A DNA stretch of 64,000 nucleotides. Source: Haliclona indistincta (taxonomy: Eukaryota > Porifera > Demospongiae > Haplosclerida > Chalinidae). The stretch spans positions 7,696,384 through 7,760,383 of the forward strand of contig OZ024791.1 of assembly GCA_964017065.1 (NCBI GenBank). The letters are read 5' to 3'. Shown piece by piece: positions 1-10,600 of the stretch (position 1 is the stretch's first letter; every line of letters begins with the position of its first letter). A model generated the notes under the pieces. The model searched no databases, was not told the DNA's origin, and saw only the letters and a list, made by a program, of their open reading frames with translations. The translations under genes were made by a program, and so were the position numbers.

Positions 1-160
1 AACAAGTCAAGTGAAACTGAGCACTATCTAGACAATTAAACTGATTGACTCTAGTAGCTCTAGAATAATTATAACAATGTATGGTGAAGGATGGATTCAA
101 GGTTGTGGTATCATATGTAAATTGATGTGTCTTGTAACTTGTATACACAGATCGGTACTG

Positions 161-190
161 ACTTCCTATAAAGCCTTATAAGGAAACAGT
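161..190 (+). promoter_or_regulatory. A1 promoter candidate: TATA/CArG box
   Basis: A TATAAAG (167-173) is followed directly by CCTTATAAGG (174-183), a perfect match to the CArG consensus CC(A/T)6GG bound by SRF/MADS factors. It lies about 80-90 nt before the A1 start codon. The block recurs before A2, A4 and A8 and in decayed form before A3, A5, A6 and A7, while flanking intergenic sequence varies more. Which of the two motifs is functional cannot be told from sequence. Confidence 0.5.
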
Positions 191-259
191 TACACAAGCA
201 CCTCCTTCTGCCCTAGCTCTTGTTTTCGGCTATCAAGACTCTTGAATACAAGCACTATA

Positions 260-3200
260 ATGGATACTAGTGCCTCCCATACACCAAGTAAGTTATTATA
301 GTGTAAGTACTAATGAATGACACTGTGTCCATGACTGCAGTTTCACGAGTTCCTGCTCATCTGGAGCCACTTCTTCAAGAAGAGAGAACTAACTGCACTT
401 CACTGGGAATTCAGCTCAACATTCCTCTTTCAGTGATTCAAGATCTTGAGAAAAAATCCATGGTCAAGAAGCCAATCAGGCTATGTTTTTTAGAGATGTG
501 GCAGCAATGGTTCAAGGACAAAGGAGACAGAAAGTGGATTGAAATCTTTGAAGCACTGAAACAACAGAGACACAACAGACTTAAGAATAATTTAGAGAAA
601 AAGTACAAACCAGACACAATAGGTATGTGTTTTCAATAACATAGAATATAGGTCATTTCCGAATGCAGTTCCGCGAGACTTCAATTTCGAAGGAGAGCTG
701 AAGGAAATGATTCCCAAATGGTATCTGTTTGGCTGTGCACTTGGAGTATCGACAACAGATATGGATATTATCAAGGAGGACGAGTACAGCTTAAAGGTCA
801 AAATGATATCTATGCTAGAGGAGTGGAAAAATTATCATGAAGATAGCTACACATGGGAAACCCTACAAGAGGCACTTAGAGTCATTGGTAACCGGAGACT
901 GGCAGCAAAACTGGAGGAACACAGACTAAAAGACAAACAAGGTTATTATTAGGGAGACACGGTAGTGTCTCCCTATGTAGGGTTGAACGAGAAAACAAGA
1001 TGGCGGCTACATACAATGTATTAGCGTTCAAACGCTGATATTTCGCCTGGTGATAAATTTTATACGTCCAAAGACACTTAGATATGCTCTCTGGCGTTGC
1101 ACCATCTTGCAGTAGCTAGGAGATTGCTCGAAATTGTTGCTAAAGTGACGAACCTGAAAACGGTGAAAATCGACTTTCGTCATCTTCGTCTTCTTCTTTC
1201 TTTCTTCTTTCTTCAGCGCGCCTAGCGCCTTTACGCGAGCAGTACCGAGACCAAAACACCCACGAACATTCGTGAAATTCTCCTGGCAGGTGCCTTTTGA
1301 ACATTGTTTTTAGCGAAACGGCGATCTAAATTCCGCGAGTTCTCGATCGTGATCCATTGTCAGCTAAGTGTTAGACGCCATTATTGTGATTGCGCAACAC
1401 GCGCGCACGTGACCAAGCAGTGGCTAGCGCACGTGACCAAGCACTAGCTTGAGTATCGCCATGCCGTATGGATCATGGAGAACACATATTTGTCTGGAGT
1501 CTTCGAATAAGGGCAAGCTCGTGTAGGATCGCCATTCTGCGCTTGCCAGATAATTATAACCGGCGTATAGGTCTACAAATAAGTGTGGGCGGGGCTCGTA
1601 TGCATGAATGCGTAGGCGAGCTGATATGTACCACATATTTAGCTACAAGTTCAAAATTGTTAATAATATAAAGAAAAGCCATCAACAGCAGGAAAACTAA
1701 ACCAATGGTGGAAACCATGACAAAGACGACTCAGTACATGGATGATATTGAACTGCACTTCACTGAAAATGAAAAAGGACACAAACAAGAAAATAAAAAA
1801 GATTTCTATCGAAATCAAAAGGATGTAGGGTTGTGAAATCTACCACTGGTCCACAATGTAATCTAACAAGCATGAAATGGTAACACGATTGACTTGCTAA
1901 TAGACCATAGATCCCTACATCAGTGGCTGTACATAAGATCAATAATTATTTTGTCACAAGCTGAATCCAATTCAATTTAAGGTGTCAGTCAACAGCAACT
2001 AGCTGAATTAGCTATAGCCAACCACAGCAGCCACTGATGTAGGGATCTATGGTCTGTTAGCAAGTCAATCGTGTTACCATTCCATGCTTGTTCCTTGTTA
2101 GATTACATTGTGGACCAGTGGTAGATTTCACAACCCTACATCCTTTTGATTTCGATAGAAATCTTTTTTATTTTCTTTCATTATAACAAGTTGGAGGCGT
2201 GTGAAATTGAACATAATTTTTTTATTGTTTTTAAACTTTTTGACAAAATTTTCATTATGATTTTTGGTGCTTCTCTTTCAGATACAAAGATAAAGGTTTC
2301 TAGCAATCCAAGGTAAAGATATTACCAGCTGTATAGTCATGGTAACCAAATTCACTTGTACACACAGGGCACAAGTTGATGGTGATGGGTCAAGTAGTGA
2401 AAAGTATGGATGCAAAGTGTTCTATCAGAGAAGAGATGTCAATACATGGAAGATTACATTTGCTGTTTTTCCATGTGACAAATCAGATGTGAGCCCAAAC
2501 AGAATCAACTAGTCTATAATCATTGTAATGATATAGGAGGTCAAATGCAATGAGGATGAACAGGAAGGACCGAGTTGTCACTTTGACCTTGAGACAGATA
2601 AATTAGAAATAGTTCCCAAAGAACAATCTGGATGGAGTTTAAAAGTCACTCGAAAAGAGGTAGGAAAAGATCTCTATCTACTAGCTTCTATCTTTAACGT
2701 CTTTACACCTGTCAGGTGACTAAAGCATCAGTTGATGCATACACTGGAGCTGGCAAGCCACCGTTCTGTGAGATGATTGTCGAAGCAGCCTCTTCTCAAA
2801 GCACTCCACCTCACCTTGCAATGGACGTTGAACTTGAAGGACCAAGACCACCAAAAATCATGATTCTGAAAAGACAAGCAAAAAATCTCTCAATTCAAGC
2901 TCCGGAGGAACATGAACTGCAGGCCGGTTAGCTTCAATACAAGTGCACACTCACTTTGTAGACTAATTAATTAATTTTAAGCTAGAGCAAGCAAAGGGTT
3001 TGTAAATATTGCAGAAATACTAAGATTTTGTATTATAGGCCAGTCAGCAATTAAGCAAAATGGTTGAATAGACCACAAAGTACAAATTTGCAGAAATTGC
3101 CTCGCAAAGCATGCAGTGAAATATTTTTTTAGCCATGTTAACTGTACACATTAAATTTTTTTATGTAGTCGGCACTGCTATGACAGCATTCAATCACTGG

Positions 3201-6200
3201 GTCAATATGCGTCTCTCTAAGTTCCGTACTATGGGTGCTCCTGGGAGTGGAAAAACCTCTGTTCTTGACTTGACTATGGGAAAACCTCCTGCTGAAGAGA
3301 GAGAGAGTAGTGACTGTATAGAACCACCAACCCACATGGTAGCACGTGAAGTCACCATTGCACCAATTCTGGCACACGAAATAGTATGGGAAACAGTGAC
3401 TAAAGAACGAATGAATGGAATGGTCATGAAGGCTCTTAAAGCTGCAATCAATCAACATCAGGAAATTCCAGATGTTCCTCCAACAACTACTTCCTCTTCT
3501 CGCCTTCCTACTCTTCCTAGAGAAGAAGCAGCTCAAGAATCAACTCAACCTCTGAAAGTCATCACAGATATGGTTGACAAGTTGGAAGAAATAGAAGGAT
3601 CAATGGAATTAATGGATGTCCACTGGGTGTTCACCCAAGACACGGGGGGCCAGCCATGCTATCAATCTGTTGCTCCTTTGCTTCTGAGAGAAAATTCGTG
3701 CAGTGTCATCACCACCAAGCTTAACGAAAAGTTGGAATCGAAACCTGAGTTTGCATTTTTCATTAAGGGAAAAACCATCTCAATGTCCAGCGCTAAGATT
3801 CAACTGACAAATCTCCAAATGATTGAAACTCTGGTCAAATCGCAAGCATCAGTCAATCCATCACAGGCACCATCACAGGCACCCAAATACATCATAGTTG
3901 GCACTTTTGACGATGAAGGTTTCAAATGTGAGGAAACGATTGGAACCAAGAATGCAATATTAAAAGAAAGGCTGAGTGGGTTAGAGGGCCAGCGTATTGA
4001 CAATGGTGGCTCCATTATCTTCCCAATATATGCAGTCAATCCAAATGAAGAAGTAAGAAAAATTCTAGAATCTCCTGGAGCTACAGTCGAGAAAAGAGTT
4101 AACATTCGTTGGTTTGGTCTTTTACTCCACCTCATTACCGAGGACAAAGATACCTATTCACTAGATGAGTGTTTAGAGGCTGGAAAAAGTCTTAAAATGG
4201 ACGAAAAAGAGATATTTCGAGCTCTTGAGTTCTTCCATGGACTAGGAATCATGATTCATTTCCGCACGCAAGACCTAGAAGGAGTTATCATCGTCAAGGT
4301 GAAAGTGGTTTTTAGCGCATTATCTCTGCTCCTTGGTATCTCATTCATTGACAGAGATACTCTTGATCGTGAATATAAGCTCATTCTCTTAGGCGACACC
4401 CTAGAACGTCTTCAAAAATATGGACGATTCAAGAAAGAGTTACTACATCAGAAACAATTTCTGTTCTCTGATGTTTTTACAGCCGAATACTTCCTTGATC
4501 TTCTTGAGCATGTAACGGCTGTCATTGCAGTAGGAGAAGATGAGTACTTTCTTCCCTCAGCTCTTGCATTTGCTACTGATGAAGAGATCGAACAACGTGT
4601 CAAGGGAGAGCCTTGGATCATACGCCTCACAAGAGAAAAGGAATGTCGTGAACCTATCAACATTCCACCACCACAGGCTTACTTGTCATCACTTTTCATT
4701 AACGTACTGAAATCCTCTTCCAAATACAAGCTGCCGTTGCCCAAGTTTCAATTCAGTCAGCAGTACTCAAATGCAATGAGCTTGTCTTACAGCGGTGGTG
4801 GATTTATCCATTTTATTCAACGTGTCGACCAGATTGAAGTGTATTTCAGTCTGTGTGAGGAGGATCAACTACACAAGTGCCATGCTATTCGATCTGATGT
4901 ACTAGAAGCAACCAAAACCACTGAAGAAAAGCTCAATATTCCTCCTGAAATTTTAGTAATAAATGATGCGTTTCTGTGTCCTTGTGAAGAAAACAGTAAT
5001 CGCCACGTATACGTCTATACGTCTTGTATGGATAAAGCTCAGTGCGAGGAGAGTGGAGAGTATCATGAGCTAACACTGTCACAACAAAGGTGGATGGATG
5101 AACCACAAGGTGTGTATAGCAATAATGACGTAGATACATGTATATTACTGAGTGAATGAAGCACCAAAGGTGCTGCTGCAGATGCCTTGGTGATATAAGT
5201 AGCAGCCAGAAACCAGCTAGGAGACTCTAAAAGCTGGAATCTAAAAACTGGAATCTGGTGCTTAGCTGAGCAAGTGACATGATTCCAGCTTTTAGTGTCT
5301 CCCCAGAAACCAAGCAAGTGCATAGTTGTGGTTTAATAATTAGCTGCCTACAATAATAGTTTTGATGGACTGCTAGCTACCCTCATTCCCCTCTAGAGTA
5401 ATAGGACATTGTATCTCAGTTACACAGCACATTTGCAATTTTTACCCTGGGCGCGTAGGCGCCGGAGGGTTAAGCGTTTGGCTATGTCCGTATGTATTTA
5501 CATATGTGTGTGTGTGTGTGTGTACAAAAAACGCGGCTGTTTACTGCCTTAATGTTCAAAGATTGTCATGAAATAGCTCTCAACAGCTTGGTTGTTGAAT
5601 ATTTATTCTTTGAAAGACGCCTGCGAAGTCGAGATAGTCTCCTGTCGCGTGCTATGGCATGTATTTTTATTAGCAACATCGCCGATTAGAACATTCCGGC
5701 ATGTGGGTGTGCCACAATTGTGAGACTGAGCGAGCAATTAAAAGCGTGTCCACAGCGCACAGGGTATGTGTTCTAAGAACTCTAGTTGGTTTAGTATTAC
5801 CAGTTAGTTTTGATTCGTGTTGTATTCAGTGTGAACACTGAATACAACACTGTCAACACTGTGAAATCGAACATATCGAAACATCCAAACAAAATCCTCC
5901 AGCTAGTTTTAGGCTGTAAATTGTTAAACTTTTTGACAAAATTTTCATTATGATTTTTGGTGCTTGTTTGTTCACTGCTGCACCAAATACACATTGAACT
6001 GGGTTGAATTTGATTTGACCACATTCACACTGATATGCATTCATCAAATCTGCTGTGTGAACACACCCTTGTAGTTTTCATTCCTTTTTATCTTGCATGT
6101 AGATCATGATTTGCAGCACGATGACATAAAAAGAGGTGTAAATCCAAGAACCTTTTATAAACTTCATGACTGCAAGTACAAAGGCGATGGCACAACTCTC

Positions 6201-7151
6201 ATGGTGTTTGATACCGGTATCGACAAGTCTCATCCATCTTTCTCCTCGAAGAGTCTGTTGTTACCACCGGAGGCTGGATCTTATGACGACATGGACGAAA
6301 ATGGGCACGGTACTTTGTGTGCAGGAATTGCTTGTGGTGCTGAACTAAAAGGCACTTACCATTTGTACAAGGATGGTAAATCGTTCGAATGTTGTGGAGT
6401 TGCACCTAATGCTAAATTGGGAATTTGGAAGGCTTATAACACAAATCCCAAAACTCAGAGATCTGAATTTAGACAACAATTGAAATTATTGACAAAATAC
6501 GTTCAAGATAATACATCCAAGAATCCTCCTATTGATGTATTAGTTATTCCTAGTGGAATGACTAGCCCCCACACCGATATACATGAGTGCATCGAGACAT
6601 TGGATTACAAGGGAATTATTATAGTGTGTTCTGGCAGCAATGATGGTGCTGAAAGCAATAGCATCGCGTACCCTGCTCGTTTTGATGAAACCATCTGCAT
6701 TGGTTCTAACACGCCGGATTATAAACCAAGTAAATTTTCACCTGAAGGCGAACAAATGAATTTTTTGGCCATTGGAGAAAATATCATTGGTCCAAAGAGC
6801 AAAAAATGTAAAAGAAAGAGTGCTTGTCTTTCAGAAGAGAGTAGTAAAAAGTTTTTGATATGCAGTGGTACATCATTTAGTGCTCCGGCAGTTGGAGAAC
6901 TGATATGCTTAATTCTTCAAACTCTAAAATCCAATCAAGGGGATCTTCGTATTGCTGAAAAGCTAAATCACAAATTTATTGTGAAACTATTGAAGCGTTT
7001 GACAAACAAGAAAGGTAAACGAAGGGATGACAGTTATGGATATGGAGCGATAGATCGTAAAAGATTGGAAAAATTCTTCAAAAGTCCTACAGACGTTATT
7101 AAGGAGATGAGGGACGATAAAGAAATAATGCCTCCTGCTCCAATTTCATAG
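260..7151 (+). CDS. A1: Death-Death-beta module-Roc/COR GTPase-subtilase protein
   Basis: Multi-exon gene. Predicted exons: 260-287 (start, MDTSASHTP), 341-622 (Death-fold domain 1), 669-941 (Death domain 2), 2282-2312, 2368-2488, 2537-2659 and 2716-2926 (beta-rich module), 3169-5109 (Roc/COR), 6103-7151 (subtilase, stop). The exon lengths total 4059 nt, exactly 1353 codons, and every junction is GT..AG. The first in-frame ATG of the domain-1 reading frame (313) is intronic; the mini-exon start is chosen because its phase-1 donor joins the TTTCACGAG acceptor in frame and it is conserved in all A genes. No signal peptide is seen, so the product is probably cytosolic. Inferred role: Death-domain signalling protein with a GTPase switch and protease effector. 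This is the best-preserved full-length member. Exon boundaries are predicted from splice motifs and frame, not from transcripts. Confidence 0.8.
951..1792 (+). repeat. Interspersed repeat R1, copy 1 (intron of A1)
   Basis: Begins with the hairpin AGGGAGACACGGTAGTGTCT, followed by a segment containing AACAAGATGGCGGCTAC, and ends near ACACAAACAAGAAAATAAAA. Copies 2 (12803-13632, same orientation) and 3 (20205-21197, inverted) share the whole length. No coding frame is conserved. It splits the A1 intron between Death domain 2 and the beta module and is flanked by foldback element FB. Likely a non-autonomous transposon; class unknown. Confidence 0.7.
1793..2172. repeat. Foldback element FB, copy 1
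   Basis: The left arm starts at GATTTCTATCGAAATCAAAA (1801) and runs to CATCAGTGGCTG. The right arm (about 2029-2170) is its reverse complement and ends TTTTGATTTCGATAGAAATC. Arms are roughly 135-140 bp around a loop of about 100 bp. A second copy lies at 19262-19645 and a left-arm-only copy at 13633-13745. Confidence 0.75.
2282..2926 (+). other. Beta-rich four-exon module of A1 (unrecognised domain)
   Basis: Four exons (31, 121, 123 and 211 nt, total 486) with phases 1-2-0-0-1. Recognisable signatures are YGCKVFYQRR..W..TFAVFPC, then C.FDLETDKL...GW..KVTRKE, then VTKASVDAYTGAGKPPFCEM. Alternating hydrophobic and polar residues with scattered Cys and Trp suggest a beta sandwich. I do not recognise the family; ZU5 and UPA were considered because they pair with Death domains, but no motif matches. 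The same module is in A3, A6 and C1, and a diverged copy with the same intron phases follows in A3 (18454-19021) and C2. Confidence 0.55.
3169..5109 (+). other. Roc/COR-type GTPase exon of A1
   Basis: A 1941-nt exon with phase-1 borders. The P-loop (G1) GAPGSGKT is at module residues 23-30. The Walker B/G3 motif DTGGQP is near residue 158 and a G4-like VGTFDDE near 244. In A7 the G4 reads VGTHDDK, closer to the THxD typical of Roc domains. A COR-like winged-helix stretch follows (RWFGLLLHLI...LDECLEAGK...FFHGLGIMIHF, about 300-370), then an approximately 240-residue C-terminal part with no recognised motif. About 130 residues separate G1 from G3, much longer than in canonical Roc, and include a Pro/Thr/Ser-rich linker. 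No NACHT or LRR signature was seen. Confidence 0.7.
5110..6102 (+). other. A1 intron between Roc/COR and subtilase exons
   Basis: No gene. Compared with the A7 intron, about 340 bp are inserted at roughly 5440-5785, beginning near ACCCTGGGCGCGTAGGCGCC and including a (GT)n run at 5503-5521. A short perfect palindrome, GTGTTGTATTCAGTGTGAAC with its mate, lies at 5817-5851. The donor is GTGTGTATAG and the acceptor CTTGCATGTAG. Confidence 0.5.
6103..7151 (+). other. Subtilisin-like (S8) protease exon of A1
   Basis: Terminal exon of 349 codons including stop, entered in phase 1. Catalytic-site motifs are in S8 order and spacing: Asp37 (VFDTGID), His69 (GHGTLCAG), oxyanion Asn180 (CSGSNDG), Ser258 (GTSFSAPAV). 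GVAPNAKLGIWKA follows the His motif, as in many subtilases. There is no propeptide or signal peptide of its own; it is joined in frame to an intracellular GTPase. Three sister exons (A2, A7, A8) keep the same four residues, which argues for selection on activity. Confidence 0.85.
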
Positions 7152-7668
7152 TCTGAAGCTCTACTACGCTGACACATGACTTTAGATTCTCATTGTGATA
7201 CTCTTTTAGCAATTTTTTATGTATTCTCTGTATTTAATTGTTTTTGTATGCTTAGAAGAAGCTACTAAGCACTGTGTCTTATGTGTAACAATCAGTTTAT
7301 TCACACATGTTTTGCACTTTAACTCAAATTGAGAGGTTTAAATAATGTTAAGAAAAACAAGTTTCAATCTAATGATAATCAAGCGAAGCTGAGCACTATC
7401 TAGACAATTAAACTGACTCTAGTAGCTCTAGAATTATTATAACAGTGTATGGTAAAGAATTCATGGTATCACATGTAAATTGATGCTGTTGATGGTATTC
7501 AAAATCTTGTAACTGGTATATACAGAAATTCATGATCAGTGTATTTTGACTGACTTCCTAGTATAAAGCCTTATAAGGAATTAGTTACACAAGCACGTAC
7601 CTCCTTCTGTCCCTCGCTCTTAGCTCCCTTGTTTTCGTCTATCAAGACTCCTGAACACAAGCACTATC
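7152..7668 (+). other. A1-A2 intergenic region
   Basis: Holds the A1 3' flank, which is conserved after A2, A7 and A8 (TAGAAGAAGCTACTAAGCAC, then an A-rich stretch), and then the A2 upstream block. Within the latter are TATAAAG (7562-7568) and a perfect CArG box CCTTATAAGG (7569-7578), followed by a pyrimidine-rich 5' leader. No gene. Confidence 0.5.
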
Positions 7669-10600
7669 ATGGCTACTAGTGCCTCCCATACACCAAGTAA
7701 GTTATTATAGTGAAGCTCTAATGAATGACACTGTCCATGACTACAGTTTCACGAGTTCCTGCTGATCTGGAGCCACTTATTCGACAAGAGAGAACTAGAT
7801 GCACTTCACTGGGAGTTCAGCTCAAGATTCCTCTTTCAGTGCTGCAAGATCTAGAGAGAATGTCCAAAGTCAAGAAGCCAAACAGGGAATGTTTTCGAGA
7901 GATGTGGCAGCAATGGTTCAAGGACAAAGGAGACAGAAAGTGGATTGAAATCTTTGAAGCACTGAAACAACAGAGACACAACAGACTTAAGAATATTTTA
8001 GAGAACAAATACAAACCAGACACACCAGGTATGTGTTCTCAATAATATAGAATTTAGGTCATTTCCGAATGCAGTTCCACGAGACTTCGATTTCCAAGGA
8101 GAGCTGAAGGAAATGATTCCCAAGTGGTACCAGTTTGGCCGTGCACTTGGAATATTGTCAACAGATATGAATATTATCAATTTTATCGTTATCATGGAGG
8201 ATAAGGGTGACTCAGAGGTCTACATGACATCTATGCTAGAGGAGTGGAAGAGGACTCATGAAGATAGCTACACATGGGAAACTCTACAAGAGGCACTCAG
8301 AGTCATTGGAAACAATAGACTGGCAGCAAAACTGGAGGAAGTCAGACTAAAAGATAAACAAGGTCATTATTATAACCTGGAAGTGCAGACACCTCGTTAT
8401 ATTACTTGGACACTTTTAATTAATTTATCATCAATCACATTCACATGTAGTTGTTGACAGCAAACTACAAGAGCCCTCTACTGTCAAACAAAGTGAACCA
8501 GATATTTCAGCAGGTTGGATAATATCATTATACTGATAATGATTATTATCGGTTCGGTTCTAGAAAAGAAGAAAACCAGGGAGAGAGAGGAAGAGACTCA
8601 TGAAGACAAACTACTCAGTAAGCACAATATTTTATCTCACAGTATGCTCAAATGAATACTGCTTTGCAACTTTTGACTAATACTATATTATTTACAAATC
8701 AGTAAGATATACATGTCACATGATCAATTCCAACCTCCTCAGTGAAATATGTTTAGCTGTTTATACGTTAACTATAAACTTTTATATGTAGTCAGCACTG
8801 CTATGACAGCATTCAATCACTGGGTTACTATGCGTCTCTCTAAGTTCCGTACTATGGGTGCTCCTGGGAGTGGAAAAACCTCTGTTCTTGACTTGACTAT
8901 GGGAAAACCTCCTCCTCCTCCTGAAGAGAGAGAGAGTAGTGACTGTGTAGAACCACCAACCCACATGGTAGCACGTGAAGTCACCTTTAGACCAGTTCTG
9001 GCACACGAAATGGTATGGGAAACAGTTACTACAGAACGAATGAATGAAATGGTCATGAAGGCTCTTAAAGCTGCAATCGATCAACATCAGGAAAGTCCAG
9101 ATGTTCCTCCAACAACTACTTCCTCTTCCTCTTCTCGCCATCCTACTCTTCCTAGAGAAGAAGCAGCTCAAGAAACAACTCAAAAACCTCTGAAAGTCAT
9201 CACAGATATGGTTGATAAGTTGGAAGAAATAGAGGAATCTAAGGAATTAATGGATGTTCACTGGGTGTTCACCCAAGACACGGGGGGCCAGCCATGCTAT
9301 CAATCTGTTGCTCCTTTGCTTCTGAGAGAAAATTCGTGCAGTGTCATCACCACCAAGCTTAACGAAAAGTTGGAATCCAAACCTGAGTTTGCATTTTTCA
9401 TCAAGGGAAAACCCATCCCAATGTCCAGCGCCAAGATTCAACTGAAAAATCTCCAAATGATTGAAACTCTGGTCAAATCACAAGCATCAGTCAATCCATC
9501 CCTGTTACCATCACAGGCACCCAAATACATCATAGTTGGCACTTTTGAGGATGAAGCTGATGACTGTGACGAAAAGATTGGAACAAAGAATGCAATATTA
9601 AAAGAAAGGCTGAGTGGGTTAGAGGATCAGCGTATCGACAATGGTGACTCCATTATCTTTCCAATAAATGCAGTCACTAAAGATGAAAAAGAAAGAAAAG
9701 AAAAGGCAGAATGGCTGCGGAGAAAAATTCTAGAGTCTCCTGGAGCTACAGTCGAGAAAAGAGTGAACATTCGTTGGTTTGGTCTTTTACTCCACCTCAT
9801 TACCGAGGACAAAGATACCTACACACTAGATGAGTGTTTAGAGGCTGGAAAAAGTCTTAAAATGGACGAAGGCGAGATATTTCGAGCTCTTGAGTTCTTC
9901 CATGGACTAGGAATCATGATTCATTTCCGCACGCAAGACCTAGAAGGAGTTATAATCGTCAAAGTGAAAGTGGTTTTTAGCACATTATCTCTGCTCCTTG
10001 GTATCTCATTCATTGACAGAGATACTCTTGATCGTGAATTTAAGCTCAATCTCTTAGCCGACACCCAAGAACGTCTTCAAAAATATGGACGGTTCAACAA
10101 AGAGTTACTACTTCAGGAAACATTTGGGTTCTCTGATGTTTTTACAGCCGAATACTTCCTTGATCTTCTTAAGCATGTGACGGCTGTCATTGCAGTAGGA
10201 GAAGATGAGTACTTTCTTCCCTCAGCTCTTGCATTTGCTACTGATAAAGAGATCGAACAACGTGTCAAGGGAGAGCCTTGGATCATACGCCTCACAAGAG
10301 AAAAGAAAGATCGTGAACCTATCCCAATTCCACCACCACCGGCTTACTTGTCATCACTTTTCATTAACGTACTGAAATCCTTTCCCAAATGCAATCTGCC
10401 ATCGCCCACATTTCCATTCAGTCAGCAGTACTCAAATGCAATGAGCTTGTCTTACAGCACCGGTGGATTCATCCATTTTATTCAACGTGTCCACCAGATT
10501 GAAGTGTATTTCAGTGAGTGTGAGAATAAACGACAAAAGTGCCATGCTATTCGATCTGCGGTACTAGAAGCAACCGAAAACACTGAAAAGAAGCTCAGTA

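Noticed and set aside
313..639. Start of A1 at the ATG of MNDTVSMT
   Set aside because: The codons before VSRVP lie in an intron with a clean GTAAGT donor and TGCAG acceptor, and the upstream mini-exon joins in phase in all eight A genes.
2282..2926. ZU5 or UPA domain
   Set aside because: Considered because both pair with Death domains, but I see no family motif; left as unrecognised.
3169..5109. NACHT/NLR domain with LRRs
   Set aside because: The DTGGQP and winged-helix pattern fits Roc/COR better, and no leucine-rich repeats follow.
3135..5159. GTPase exon as a single-exon gene
   Set aside because: Its first ATG and its stop are both in intron sequence; TTTATGTAG|TC and CAAG|GTGTGT splice sites at its borders keep phase 1 with neighbours.
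8461..8513. Linker E spliced at CAG|CAAACT
   Set aside because: That gives 53 nt and a frame with a stop in A5; the AAG|AG site gives 42 nt and keeps frame in A2, A4, A5, A7 and A8. Skipping of E remains possible.
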